This document shows, piece after piece, positions 39,332 to 50,346 of a stretch of DNA of 64,000 nt; within the stretch, counting starts at the first letter, position 1, and every line of letters begins with the position of its first letter. Position numbers and translations under genes: made by a program. This DNA is from Galeopsis tetrahit (taxonomy: Eukaryota > Streptophyta > Magnoliopsida > Lamiales > Lamiaceae), in NCBI GenBank assembly GCA_963675135.1, contig OY776129.1, forward strand, positions 60,079,028 to 60,143,027. Reading direction: 5' to 3'. A model generated the notes under the pieces. The model was not told the DNA's origin and ran no database searches. It saw nothing but the letters and a program-made list of their open reading frames with translations.

Positions 39332-40596
39332 TATTTTATAGCTTCATTGATGCTTCCCAAAGTACTTTTTTCCATTTTCATTTTGGACCTCTTAATTATC
39401 ATCCAATCTTTTAAAATGAAATGGCGCTTTATTCTTATTAGGTTGATTTTACACCGAATTACACCATTATAATAGTTAATAATTTAATTTCATATTATAT
39501 ATCTTTAAATAAATTGTAAATCAAACTCAAAAGAATACAACCTTTATTCCGAGCGAGCACCCAAGGTTTGAAAATCTAGCATTTGGTATTACTTTCATGT
39601 CATATCAAGAATCGACATGACTCCCCTAAAAGCATATTTATTTTCACTTTAGGTCCAAATAAAGTGTGTCTAATTCATTCGTTAAAAAATATACTCCGTC
39701 ACACTTACATTTTATTCTCTACTTCATAAGTATAGGTGGAGGGAGGAAGCATATAACATTTAAAAGCAAAAATAGAGAATAATGGGAGAGAACGAGTATG
39801 TGGATATATGACTAAATAAGCTGAATGCAGATTTTATTAATGAAAAGAAAAAATATACAATAAGAAGAGAAAAGAAGGCAAGAAAACAAAAAACTAAACC
39901 ATGTGCAATTGTATCACCAAAGCTCGAAAACTGAGCAAAATAACAGCACAGCAACTCCAACTCTACAATACAGGTAAACACCAAAAAACAACAGCACAAC
40001 ACCCAACTGAACAACTATTCATAATATTTTATAAACTACTTCAATAAATAGATGGTATTCATATACATTTAAATATCATCTTCTCTTTATAAGAAGAACT
40101 TATATTAAATTCAGATGAAGATAAAATGCAAATCCAACATCAATTCCATTTAATATTCTTCAAATTCTCTGGAAATTGAAATTGGAGCTAAAAGAAAAGA
40201 GGCATGATATGTCTTTTACCCATCTTATTATTCAAGAATTTCAACGCCTTATCTATAGATGATACTCCTACACTAGATAGATTGACAAACACTCACAACC
40301 CAGAATCATAATTCAACCACAAAATTTGGTACAAATCAGAAAATTAAAATACAGTGTTGTCATATTCGATCAACAACAGCAGAATAATAATTCACAACAA
40401 TACTCCTGTTAGATTAAACAACATCAATCCATACCAATTTTCTAAGTCATGTGATAAGCTCCATACCTGTGATCTTCGATGCACATTTCCTCTTCAATAC
40501 AAGAACAAACGGTGATAGGAATGGATCACACTGGAGTTGAAAGAGCAAAAATCTGAGACCTAAACAATCTGATGCTAATAGGGTCCGAATTTTAAC

Positions 40597-41436
40597 CTAA
40601 CTTTGTTTCCTCTTCTTTTCCAAGAAAGTAAAATTCCTCTGGAATTCAATGATTGCTTGTACCAAATGCCAAAACCCTATATCTGGCCAAAGAACCTTTG
40701 GAGACGAGAGAATCGAAGTCCCACTCTGCCACAATAGGAAATTGCTTAAACGAGTCTCACCGGAAGACCGGATTATAATATCTGGATCAGGCGCAACTCC
40801 CATATACATATGCTTCTCAACATCTGCAACAGAAATTAGAGGCTCATTACCATATCCAGCCCCGCTCATGTCCAGTACCGTAAATTCATCCTGTTTCTCT
40901 AGGCAAGTTTCTTCAACAGCATGTACTATTTCATCTGTTGATGTGTAGGCAATGCATATTGAAAGTACAGCCTTTGAATTTTGTGCTGTGGCTTTCATGG
41001 CTCGTTCAGCTGCTAGCTTGATTGGTTCGCTCAAAAGTTTAAGGTTTCCAATAAAGTGCACTCTCACTCCATAACGGTTGACTATACTCTCTTCATCGAG
41101 TAACCCTTCGATTTTTTCCAGAATCAACTGCATAGTGGATTGAACTTCTTCCGGTTTCCTTTTGAAATTTTCAATGCTGAAAGCGTAAATAGTGACATAC
41201 ACCACATTCAACTCATAACAGTATTTTAACATATTCATTAGAGATACGAATCCAACCCTATGACCAACTCCTTCTTGTAAACCTTGCTTCTTAGCATATC
41301 TTCGATTTCCATCCATGATAAATGCAACATGCCTTGGTAGAGGACCAACAGAAAGCACTAAATATATTACTCTGCGTAGAAAGCTGCCCAAACCTTCAAT
41401 TAATTGAGTTGTTCGATTATTACTCTGTTTCTCCAT
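40597..41436 (-). CDS. cis-prenyltransferase (dehydrodolichyl diphosphate synthase type)
   Basis: Adds isopentenyl diphosphate units in cis to an allylic primer to make polyprenyl diphosphates, typically for dolichol at the ER. A single exon of 279 aa, starting at the only in-frame ATG near the conserved core (MEKQSNNRTT). Family motifs are HVAFIMDGNRRYAKK (the catalytic Asp of the DGNRR block), GHRVGF, YVTIYAFSIENFKR, and the C-terminal RSSGETRLSNFLLWQ followed by LWPDIGFWHL. Length matches eukaryotic members of the UPP synthase family. The hydrophobic RRVIYLVLSVG ahead of the core may associate with membrane. The CDS is intronless, but a leader intron is likely (41481-42414). Product chain length cannot be read from sequence. 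Confidence 0.92.
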   Translation of the reverse strand: MEKQSNNRTTQLIEGLGSFLRRVIYLVLSVGPLPRHVAFIMDGNRRYAKKQGLQEGVGHRVGFVSLMNMLKYCYELNVVYVTIYAFSIENFKRKPEEVQSTMQLILEKIEGLLDEESIVNRYGVRVHFIGNLKLLSEPIKLAAERAMKATAQNSKAVLSICIAYTSTDEIVHAVEETCLEKQDEFTVLDMSGAGYGNEPLISVADVEKHMYMGVAPDPDIIIRSSGETRLSNFLLWQSGTSILSSPKVLWPDIGFWHLVQAIIEFQRNFTFLEKKRKQS

Positions 41437-41480
41437 AAGCACTTCAGAGAGAAGTGCAAAAAATGCTTAAGCCAGACAAC

Positions 41481-42414
41481 CTGATAACCATAGTAGAAAG
41501 CTTTAATCTATCGCCTTATCTAAGAAAAGCACAAACAATATAATCATATTGTATACACACAGAGAGAGGAACGAGACAAAGGCAAGATAAGTGCTTTCAG
41601 TTCATGTAAACTATCAATTCTTATCACCTAACTACAAGCACTGTCTTTCCACACTTATAGATTCAAGCTAGAATAATACTAGTAGAATACCAATATCACC
41701 ATGCATTAAAGAAACTGGAAAACAAGGTGGGATCTTTCAGGGTTTCCCTCAGGATGTCCAAGCAAATTGAAATCCTCAACTTGATGTTGTGATCCTCTAC
41801 AGGGCATCAAATCACTACTTTGATCACATGAAAAAACCCAATCTATCTTGGCTTCCTAAAGTAAAACAGTTCATAAGTATTGAAAAACTAGACTTGTCTT
41901 TCAAAATTGATTAGGGAATGAATAACCAATGGATGACTGAATGGTTTTACTGAAAAAACACTGTTTTTCAGATAATTAAACACAACAGTTGGATTTTGCC
42001 TTCGAGAAGGGTCTCGGATTGGAGTCAACTTGGAGAATTCAATTGCCAGAGCAAATGGGTAAAAATCAATTTGTGCAATTGATCAATTAATTACTCTAAT
42101 TTAACTAGAAATAGAAGAAAACAACTCCATCAAATAAAAAAGGCGCCTAATTCATCAATATTATTATGTGTGCCCATAGTTGATTGAGGCGAGAGGGGCG
42201 TTTTCAAAAAATTATTTGCCCTATTATTTAAGGAATATGCCTCACAGTGTAGCGCAATAAATAAAATTCACAGCAAATGGACGAAAAGTAAAGCGCGAGC
42301 AGTGGTGGTGCCGGAGAAACGACGGCGGCTATCGAAATCGAGTGTTGGAGCGCGGCGGAGGTCGGGCAATCGAGATTCAGATGAATAATTCACCAAAAAA
42401 AGAACGGAAAGTAC
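41481..42414 (-). other. probable 5' UTR intron of the cis-prenyltransferase gene
   Basis: On the minus strand a strong donor context CTCTCAG/GTACTT at 42414 and an acceptor TTATCAG at 41481 frame an AT-rich stretch just upstream of the start codon. The segment right of it (to about 42500) is a GC-richer, leader-like sequence. Inferred from splice-site shape only; GC-rich sequence at 42300-42360 would be intronic under this model. Confidence 0.4.
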
Positions 42415-43058
42415 CTGAGAGCAGGGGCAGCGCCGGAGAAACTACAGTGGCTGTCGGAATACGCTTGAGATTCTGGGCAATGATCGCTGTATCTTTTTCT
42501 TCCTTCCTTCCTTCCCTTTTTTTTTTTTTTTTAACCAAGTTTGCCTTAAACCCACGTCAAAATTCAAAACTATTTTATTTTGGCCATATTAGTATATTAA
42601 TATTTGCATTATTTAGTCGTAATTTTAATATTAGCGGCTATTGGAATACTAAATTTTTTAAAACAAAAAGAATAAATATAGATATAATTTAATCTCTTTC
42701 CTCCTATTTTTGTATTCAATTTAATCTCTTTCCTCTATATTGGAGTAATTATTTACTTTAAAGTAAGGACCTCTAGATCCATGTTGTAAAGTCAACTTTT
42801 GCTATGGCTAGTGGGATAATTTGTCATTTGTTTGTGTTGTATTTATGTAGAATAATAATATTGAAATTTAAACCAACAAAATAATAATCAGTAAAATTCC
42901 CTGTGTGTTATGTTAAAAACAGAGAACATGAGGGGGCAATCAGATCAGATGATGATAATCTTTAGTTCTTTCATATATAGAGATATGTGAGGCTTTAGGC
43001 CATTTTATATTGTGTACAAATTTGTAGTATAAAGAATAAAGAATGTGCATGAATTGTA

Positions 43059-44302
43059 CTAATTGGTTTCACATTCTTGAGGTAAAACTTTGTATCTGGA
43101 CTTGTCTTGGCAGTATGAGTAGAACATGTGCTTCCTTCTAGCCCATTCCAACCCTGTCGTCTGTTGCCTCGATAGCTTCGAAAATTGTTCGCCGTCCACA
43201 GGGTCCAAGCTCGACAGACTGCTCGTCGAACATGACACCCCTTTATCCTTCTGGTTCAAAATGCACCCCTCCATCTCAATTCCTTTCATTGATGCAACAA
43301 AGGGTGAGAATTGGTAATTCACACCATATTTTCCTCCATGTGTTGCCCATTCTGATCCGTCCCATATTGTCGCGTAAATGGACATTGGTTTTGATGGATA
43401 CGCCGAGGCGATTGCGCTGGTATGTACTATTTCTCTTACTGGTATGTTATCCACCAAGAACCTGCATTTTTTTTTTTTATGTCATTTAGAACTATAGAAT
43501 GTTAATGATTTATTTAGTTATTTGAAGAATTTGGTTGCTTACACTATGTGATGATTGTTCCAGAGAATTGTGTAGTCATGATAATTAAGTGTGGGATCAA
43601 ACCAGAGGTAGAATTTTTCTTCCCTTCCAGTTTTTACACTTCCATTGCCATATACATTGGTTTGTAGAACCCATTCCCGCCTTTTTTCATGTCCGAGCAG
43701 CTCGATATCTATCTCATCGTGGTTATGTGGGAACACGTCCGCGTTGGATAACTGAAAATAGTCGACAAGAGAATTTTAGAGTCTTGAAGATACTGAAATA
43801 TCTACTGTTTATTAGGACACGCGCACGCACGCATATAGTTAATATTTCACCAGTTGTAACATGTATAGAAACTTACATAGAATGCCACCACAACTCCTGA
43901 TGTAAAACCAGCAGGGAGCTTTAAGGCAGCATTGAAAAATCCATAATAGTATTTGTTCTTTGACATCAATCCTGATCCTACAAAAAATAGAGATTATATA
44001 TGTGGTTTAGATGATTATAGTATTATTTCCTATGAAATCAATAGTACATGCCAATGATTTTGTGTTATTTTACCTGAGGTTTTGTCCAAATTTAGATCAA
44101 CACTGGTCCCATTATTCATCACATGAATATTGGAGGCTCCAAAAATCACATCATAGCTTTTGTTAACCGAAACTCGGCTGAAGCGATCCGTCAATCGTTC
44201 AACGACCGGAGGCGTATAAACGGGGCCGCGGGAGTAGACCTGGACTATCTTATAGAAAATCAGGAGAGTTGAGAAGAATATTTTGCTAGGAAATATTGCC
44301 AT
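43059..44302 (-). CDS. XTH: xyloglucan endotransglucosylase/hydrolase (GH16, group III-like, XTH27-30 type)
   Basis: Secreted wall enzyme that cuts and rejoins xyloglucan. Four exons in phase, 313 aa: 44074-44302, 43877-43977, 43543-43751, 43059-43461. An N-terminal signal peptide is visible (MAIFPSKIFFSTLLIFYKIV, cleavage probably near VYSRG). The GH16 active site is NHDEIDIELLG, with the E-x-D-x-E catalytic triad intact, followed by GHEKRREWVLQTNVYGNGS. The C-terminal XTH domain has WDGSEWATHGGKYGVNYQFSPF and cysteine pairs including YSYCQDKSRYKVLPQEC. The pattern after the active site matches the XTH27/28/30 subgroup. The usual DEIDFEFLG reads DEIDIELLG here. Whether it is a transferase or a hydrolase cannot be decided from sequence. 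Confidence 0.94.
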
Positions 44303-44353
44303 GTTTGTACTTTGCAGTGATTTAGGAGATGGAATAAAGGAAGTGTTTTGGGG

Positions 44354-44364
44354 GTATATATAAG
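44354..44364 (-). promoter_or_regulatory. TATA box of the XTH gene
   Basis: CTTATATATACC on the minus strand, roughly 55 bases upstream of the start codon, implying a very short leader. Confidence 0.6.
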
Positions 44365-44399
44365 TAGGAAACTATTGAACCTTAAGATTGGTGGTTAGT

Positions 44400-46596
44400 T
44401 ATTGAAAGCTGGATGTATGTATCTTTGGTAGAATCCCATTTGATTTGTGATGTTAGATGAGGAGACACAAGTATGTGACATGTTTGGAAAGTCTTGCTGG
44501 TCCAGCTTTTCTTGATAGATGAATGGAGGATACTCTTAGAACAAATACAATCTTTGTTATTGGACTACTGCAAAACATGAATTTCTTAGGGATCAAAATA
44601 CTTGTAGATTATGATATAGTACAAGTATTTTATTACGAAAATATTCATCATTCAACCTCATATTTTAACTTATATTTGAAATGTCGACCAATGAATATAA
44701 CACCTATTGTATATCAGGGAGGAGGATCCCAGTTTGAGATATAATCTCTTTTCCAACTTTCCACCTTTTATAAATAATCCCAAAATAGATAAATGTACAA
44801 ATTTACTCTCATTTTTTATATGTACCAATTTCATCATAAAGTTAACGGAATCTTTACAAAGACATCGTTTTTTGTCAGCAACTTCTTTGAAATTGACCGT
44901 CCACTGGTCAAGCACATGACAAAAAACAACGTTGTTTCGAGAATTCTGACAACTAAAAGACTAAATTGAAACTTATAAAAAAATATTGAGATTAAATTCA
45001 TACATTTTCTTAGGACCATTTTAAAAAATGTGAAAAATTACTGGATGAAAAAAAATTATTATCCTTAATAATTTGTTAGATTGGGATTGGTACTAAAAAT
45101 TGTGTTTTTTAAACCATGAAAAAGGGGTTCCTACTTTAAAAAATACAATTATATATCAGTTGTACATATACAGAAGAATCCACATTCGTCATTCAAAACA
45201 AAATTTCTTTATTATTATTGTGTCTATTATATTAATTTTTGGAGTTGGGTGGAAATAGACATAGCCAAAAAGGAACGCTGCCTGAAATCGTGTAGTAGGG
45301 TCTTGAAAACATACATTCGGTTTATGTAATCAAACACAGCTGTTATTTGGTAAGACTATGAGACCAAACTAGAACAACAATTCGGTGCGCTATAATTGAA
45401 CCCCAATAATACCTAAAACTAACGCGTTTTTCTTTCAAGTCATTTCATGTTTATGGTGGGACAAAAAATTCTATGAATACGATTCAAAGGTTCATTGAAG
45501 TTTTTACAATTAATTCGTTCACACTTATCAGATGATCAAGAAAGTTTAGTTATGATATTATTAATCATATTAAAACAATTTTAATACACTATTTAGGGAA
45601 TATATATAGTCTATTTTCTCACAAATTAGTATGCACTAAATAAGATTTTGAGAAACAAAATTTTGTTTCCTCTTTTAATTCATATTGTCCTGACAGAATT
45701 ATTGAGGAATCATATAAGATGTCCCTCTGGCACACATCTCATTTGATTTGATGATTTTAAGAATAAAAATTATACCCTGCTTTTTGCATGCACGCAGTTA
45801 TTATATACAATAAATTAATAATATAGTGTTCAAGAAGAAGTCTGAGTAGAATGGGATCTTGAATTGGGTTCTATCTGTCTGTAATTTGTTTTCGCAGGTT
45901 CAATTTATGATAGAATTAAATTTTTAATAGACAAAACCTTATATCACTAGCTAGTAGCACTGAGTACTCATACATATAATTTTTTAAAATTATTAATTTA
46001 TTTCAGGAATAAGTATTAATTATTTCACTAAATTTATCATTTGTTTACTAAAAGTTTCAATTGTGCACTTGTTATTTCACTAAGGAGTGTTTGTTTTGGG
46101 ATTATATAGGATGAGAAAATCCGAATGGAGAAATTTTGGATGAGAAAATCTTGATGAAACTTTATGTTAAGTCAATTTTGATGAAACTTTTTGTTTTGGG
46201 ATGTTAAGTAGGATATGATGTAACTTTATGTCAAATCAATTGTGTAAGAGTGTGTGATGTTGTATTATGAGTAAGATGTAACTTTATGACAAATCAATTA
46301 GTAAGAATGAGTTATGTTGTATTATTATAATAGTAAAATATATATGTATTTTTAGGAGGGGATGTAATTGAATGTTGAAATCCAAATGTAAAATTTCGAA
46401 TTAGAACAAGATGGGGGACGTTACGTCCCATGTCCAAACGTGTGAGTCCAAAACAAACATGCCATAAAAGTTTTTTCAGTAAAAATTTATATGAATTGTT
46501 TTTATTAAGAAATAATATTGACGCCCAATATTCAGAATTGGATTTGTCCAAATAAAATGAGTAGATATACACTATTATTGGGCTACTCGTTCTGAG
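44400..46596. other. intergenic region with small transposon remnants
   Basis: No gene seen. Around 44855-44940 there is an imperfect inverted repeat (arms ACATCGTTTTTTGTCA and TGACAAAAAACAACGT), probably an old MITE. A Harbinger-like MITE is at 46084-46464. Confidence 0.5.
46084..46464. mobile_element. Harbinger/Tourist-like MITE
   Basis: Ends GGAGTGTTTGTTTTGG and, complemented at the right, TGGCATGTTTGTTTTGG, flanked by TAA on both sides (46081-46083, 46465-46467). Three-base TAA/TTA duplications and this end sequence suit PIF/Harbinger. The internal sequence is repetitive (variants of GATGTAACTTTATG) and non-coding. Confidence 0.55.
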
Positions 46597-46605
46597 GCTA
46601 CATAT
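46597..46605. repeat. 9-bp target-site duplication GCTACATAT (left copy)
   Basis: Repeated exactly at 49136-49144, outside the other end of the MULE-like element. Confidence 0.9.
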
Positions 46606-47111
46606 GGGTTTGACTATTTACACCTCCATTTTAGATGGATGCACACCTGATTGATGCACCCCCTAAAATCGATTTAAGATAGATGCACCCCTTTAATTGT
46701 TATATGGAGTATGTCATTTTCTCCATAAAATTCTTACTACTACCCACACCTCCCATCAAAACCTAATTTTTCCCTTCATCTTCATTCTCTCATTTTCCCC
46801 CACCAATCCACCCACACCAGCTGTTGCGCCCCCTCCCCCATCCACCCGCCGCCGTGGCCTAGTCATTGCCCTGGGCTGTCGCGGCCTGTCCCTCTCCCCC
46901 ATGTACCCCCTCTCCCGTCCGGCGACCTCCTTCTCCCTCGATTCCTGCGCGGCCCCCTCCATTTTCTGCAAAAAAAAAAATTGTTCATCCATTTTTTGCG
47001 TCTATTCCGCACGGCCTCTCTCTCCCGATCGATCTCGCCGTCGCCACCTTGTCCAAGATGCTGGGCACCCCACCCCAGGTTTGTGCATCCGATCGTCGTG
47101 TTTTATTTTTT

Positions 47112-48360
47112 CACTACAAAAAACACGCGTTTTAGAGACGGATTTACCGACGGAATTTCCGTCGGCCGGTGTGCTTGCTGACAGAAATACCGACGGAATT
47201 TTGTCCGTCTCCATTTATGTCATCGGTATTTTTTGCCGACGAATTTTTTAATTCCGTCGGCATTACTGACGGATATTTTCGGTCATGTTTTCCGACGGAA
47301 ATAGTCCGTCGGTAATCCGGACAACCCGTTTAAAAACCGGGTCAATATTCCGTCGGTAAATTCCGTCAGCAAGCATTGGTTTGAACAGATTAGCAGCATC
47401 CATTGATCCCTCTGTTCTTCCAGCTCCCAAAACCAGATGAATCTCACCGATAAACAAAATCACTTTCCCCTCTGCAGCGTCTTCGACTTCCTTCAAAACA
47501 GCCTTCAATCTCTCTTCGAATTCTCCTCTGTACTTCGCCCCGGCGATCAACGACGACGACGGTAACTATCCATAAATTAAGTGCAGAATATGAGCTTTTA
47601 CTTTAATGACTTAGCTAATTCATAAGGGAAGAAATATACAACTACAAGTCTACTACACGAATTAATCTGCAACTAAAGCTTAATTAAAACGTAACTGCAA
47701 TAATAATACTTCCAAAAAGGTTTTCAAACAAGATTAGTGAATTAACGTCACAAACAATTTTTATAAGGCAACATAAATATTGGGGGAAAAAGAGGAAATA
47801 CCTTTCCGATCAAAATTTCGTTTGTATGAGATTGTTCTTGGTCCTTCTTGATAGAATCCTCACAACTCTCCGAATCTCCTCCTCTCGACCGATCACCGGG
47901 TCGAGCTTTCCAGCTTGTTCAACGAGATCACGGCCGTAGGTTTTCAGAGCTTGGAATGATGTATCCCCTGATGCACTCTCCACTTTTCTCCCATCTTTAC
48001 CCCTCAGTTTCTCGACTTCTCCTTTCAACTTAGCAGCTTGTACTCCGGCCTCTTTCAAGAGATCTTGAATCTGGGAATCATCTAGAAGGCCCAAGATCAG
48101 TTGATCTTTTTGGAAACCGAGGCGGTGCGAAATTAAACGGGTCAAATGCCGACGGATATTCCGTCAGCATTTCCGTCGGTATGCATATTTTAAAAAATCC
48201 GTTGGCATATTCCGTCGGTAAATGCCGACGGAACGGAATTCCGTCGGCATGTACGTTGACTTTTCAAACAACACGATTCCGTCGGCATTCCGTCGGAAAT
48301 GCTGACGGAATTTAATCCGTCGGCAAAGGTACGTCTCTATAACGCGCGTTTTTTGTAGTG
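47112..48360. mobile_element. non-autonomous CACTA element carrying an HSP101 fragment
   Basis: Begins CACTACAAAAAACACGCG and ends, complemented, CACTACAAAAAACGCGCG; it lies between T-runs compatible with a 3-bp TTT duplication. Both subterminal regions are packed with copies of CCGACGGAA/TTCCGTCGG in both orientations, the dense subterminal repeats expected of CACTA/EnSpm. There is no transposase. The interior on the minus strand is a captured piece of a ClpB/HSP101 gene. Confidence 0.92.
47373..48112 (-). pseudogene. captured HSP101/ClpB1 gene fragment with retained intron
   Basis: On the minus strand: DQLILGLLDDSQIQDLLKEA, then the segment leading to the first AAA+ module (SFQALKTYGRDLVEQAGKLD, PVIGREEEIRRVVRILSRRT). 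After an intron-like gap come AGAKYRGEFEERLKAVLKEV and GKVILFIGEIHLVLGAGRTE, ending NLFKPML. The Walker A segment that normally lies between the two blocks is missing, and the Walker B motif FIDEIH reads FIGEIH. The gap 47566-47801 has intron-like borders (AAAG/GTATTT and GGATAG), so capture was from genomic DNA. A TGA follows RTKNN. It cannot encode a working disaggregase. Confidence 0.9.
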
Positions 48361-48409
48361 TTTTTGTTTGACTGTTCGGAAGATTTTTCTGTAGAAACCT
48401 TTTTTTTTA

Positions 48410-48620
48410 TATTTTCGACAGTTTAATGTCGACCAAATACACCCTCGTCGACAACATTTTGTTGACGAGAGTGTATATGGTTGACAATAAATGGTTGATT
48501 TTTTTTAAAAAAAAATTATTTTTTTCGACCAATTAGTGTCGACCATATACACTTTCGTCGATAAATCGTTGTCGACGGGAGTGTATATGGTCGACATTTG
48601 TTGGTCGAAATTTATAATTT
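48410..48620. repeat. GTCGAC-rich tandem repeats in element A
   Basis: Two units built from GTCGACCA(A/T)ATACAC... and GGGAGTGTATATGGTCGAC, forming internal inverted repeats. Similar units recur at 49660-49975 in element B. Confidence 0.75.
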
Positions 48621-48766
48621 TTTTTTGTGATTTGTCTAAATATTTTTTAGAATTTCTGATTTTTTTTATTTGGTGGTCACGTGAAAGGGTTTCGGCGGCA
48701 GTCGGAAGTGGTGGTTTAGGGGAAAGGTGAAAGGAATGATAGTAGGGGGGTGCATCTAGTATAATA

Positions 48767-49028
48767 CTTCCTCCGTTCCACTATAAGTTTTCCACTTTTC
48801 TTTTTTTGGATGTTCCACAATAAGTTTTCCATTTCATTTTTGACAAATTATTTTATCTCTCTCAATCACACCACTTATACTTTTATCTATTATTTTATTT
48901 TATTCATCTCATACTAGTATTATTTTCTCTTTCATCATCATATCACTTGTACCATATATATTATTTTATCATATTCCTTAATCAAAACACCCAAAAGAAA
49001 TGAGATACTTATATCAAGATGGAGGGAA
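48767..49028. mobile_element. Stowaway-like MITE nested in element A
   Basis: Ends CTTCCTCCGTTCC and GATGGAGGGAA with TA on both sides (48765-48766, 49029-49030). It sits within the right arm of the MULE-like element A. Confidence 0.75.
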
Positions 49029-49189
49029 TACATTTTACTTAAGAATATTTTTGGTTTTTTAGAGGATTATTATATTAATAAATTGAAAGGGGTGCATCCT
49101 TTTAAAATGGAATGGAGGTGTAAATAGTCAAACCCGCTACATATCTTTTGAGTAATTGGGCAACTCGTTATGATCCCAAAATTAAATTT

Positions 49190-50241
49190 GGCGTTGGCTA
49201 TATACCCCTCCAGCTCTGTTAAGTATACTCCCGCGATTAATGTACTTCCCTAAATATGATAAATGTTAAATGTACTCCCCAAATTACCCAAATTACCCTT
49301 TTTTTCAAAATGGACAAATGTTAAATATAATCCCCCATTCAAAACCCTAATATCATTTTTCACCAATCTTTTCTTCTTCCTCCTCTCTAAAAAAACAAAA
49401 CCCTGAATTTCTTTCTCCACCATCCGCCGCCGGCGACGGCGCCGCCCCCGCCACCGCCACCGCAGCCGTCGCCCCTGGCGCGGCCCCCGCCGCAACCGCC
49501 TCCCTGCGCGTGGCCCCCTCCCCAGCCGCCTGCCTGCGCGCGGCCCCCGCTTCAGCCGTCGTCCCTGCACGCGGCCCCCGCCCCGACAACCATGCCCAGC
49601 CGCCGCCGTCTGCAACATAGATAGGTTTTTTTTTTCGGTAATAATTAATTGCCCAAAAACACTCTCGTCGATAAACCAGTGTCGACGGGAGTCTTTTTGG
49701 TCGATCCATCTTTGTCGAAAATTTCATTTTTTTTTATTTTTTCTTTTTTATTTTCTTTCGACTAGATCTTATCACCGAAAGTGTGTTTGGTCAACAATCC
49801 AGTGTCGACGGAAGTGTTTTTGGTCGATCAATCTTTGTCGAAAATTTCAATTTTTTTATATATATTTTTTTAATTTTCTTTCGACTAGATCTTACAAAAC
49901 GAAAGTGTATTTGGTCGACAAACCAGTGTCGACGGAAGTGTTTTTGGTTGACTTTGATTTGTCGATTTTTTTTTAAATTTTTTTAAGGTTTTTTTTTTAA
50001 TTTCTAAATTTATTTGAGGTGCGGCCGACGGCGACGGTGGCCAGAGTGGTGGCTGACGGCGACGGCGTCAGAATTGGGGGAGGAGGCTGCTTTTTTAGGG
50101 TTAGGGTTAGGGTGAGGGGGTGTATTTATCTTTTATATATTTAGTAAAAGGGTAAATTTGATATTTTTACATTAATATTAAATTAATAAATGTAGAGGGG
50201 GAGTATACTTAACAGAGCTGGAGGGGTATATAGCCAACGCC
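49190..50241. mobile_element. Mutator-like TIR element B (Pack-MULE-like)
   Basis: Long, almost perfect terminal inverted repeats of about 43 bp starting GGCGTTGGCTATATACCCC on each side. Flanked by an 8-bp repeat TTAAATTT (49182-49189, 50242-50249); a degenerate ninth base is possible. The left interior (49420-49615) is extremely GC-rich (CCGCC/GCGGC runs), the centre has tandem GTCGAC repeats, and the right has G-rich sequence including AGGGTTAGGGTTAGGG. No transposase. Confidence 0.82.
49660..49975. repeat. about 120-bp tandem repeats, GTCGACGG(A/G)AGT core
   Basis: Three degenerate units, each with CCAGTGTCGACGG(A/G)AGT, TTTTTGGTCGA and TCTTTGTCGAAAATTTCA followed by a T-rich stretch. 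The same core occurs in element A. Confidence 0.8.
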
Positions 50242-50346
50242 TTAAATTTAAATTAGTCATCTGGGCCTTATACTATAGGCCCACATCCATATGATGTACC
50301 CGTATAACACTTTTCCCCTTAAAAAGAACAACAATAATAAATCTAA

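Larger units (their letters stand above)
35530..40596. other. intergenic region with SINE, MITE and a degraded coding remnant
   Basis: No intact gene seen. It holds a tRNA-derived SINE (36573-36684), a duplicated degraded coding-like patch (37730-38450) and a Stowaway MITE (39118-39331). The last few hundred bases should contain the 3' UTR of the cis-prenyltransferase gene. Confidence 0.6.
46606..49135. mobile_element. Mutator-like TIR element A (Pack-MULE-like), hosting a CACTA and a Stowaway insertion
   Basis: Ends are an inverted repeat beginning GGGTTTGACTATTTACACC on each side, flanked by the perfect 9-bp TSD GCTACATAT. A 9-bp TSD with G-starting TIRs fits Mutator-like elements. Excluding the nested CACTA (47112-48360) the element is about 1.28 kb. 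The left interior (46690-47100) is strikingly GC-rich with gene-like codon texture but no protein I recognise. The right interior has GTCGAC-rich repeats (48410-48620) like those of element B. No transposase is visible. Confidence 0.85.

Noticed and set aside
44855..44940. Inverted repeat with TTTTTTGTCA arms as a defined MITE
   Set aside because: Arms are short and I could not define outer ends or a TSD, so it is mentioned only in the intergenic note.
46697..47251. 184-codon open frame in the GC-rich part of element A
   Set aside because: It runs across the end of the CACTA element (47112), has low-complexity Pro/Ser composition and no family motif.
50096..50116. Telomere-like AGGGTTAGGGTTAGGG in element B
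   Set aside because: Only about three units and not the plant TTTAGGG register; more likely a simple repeat within the element than an interstitial telomere.
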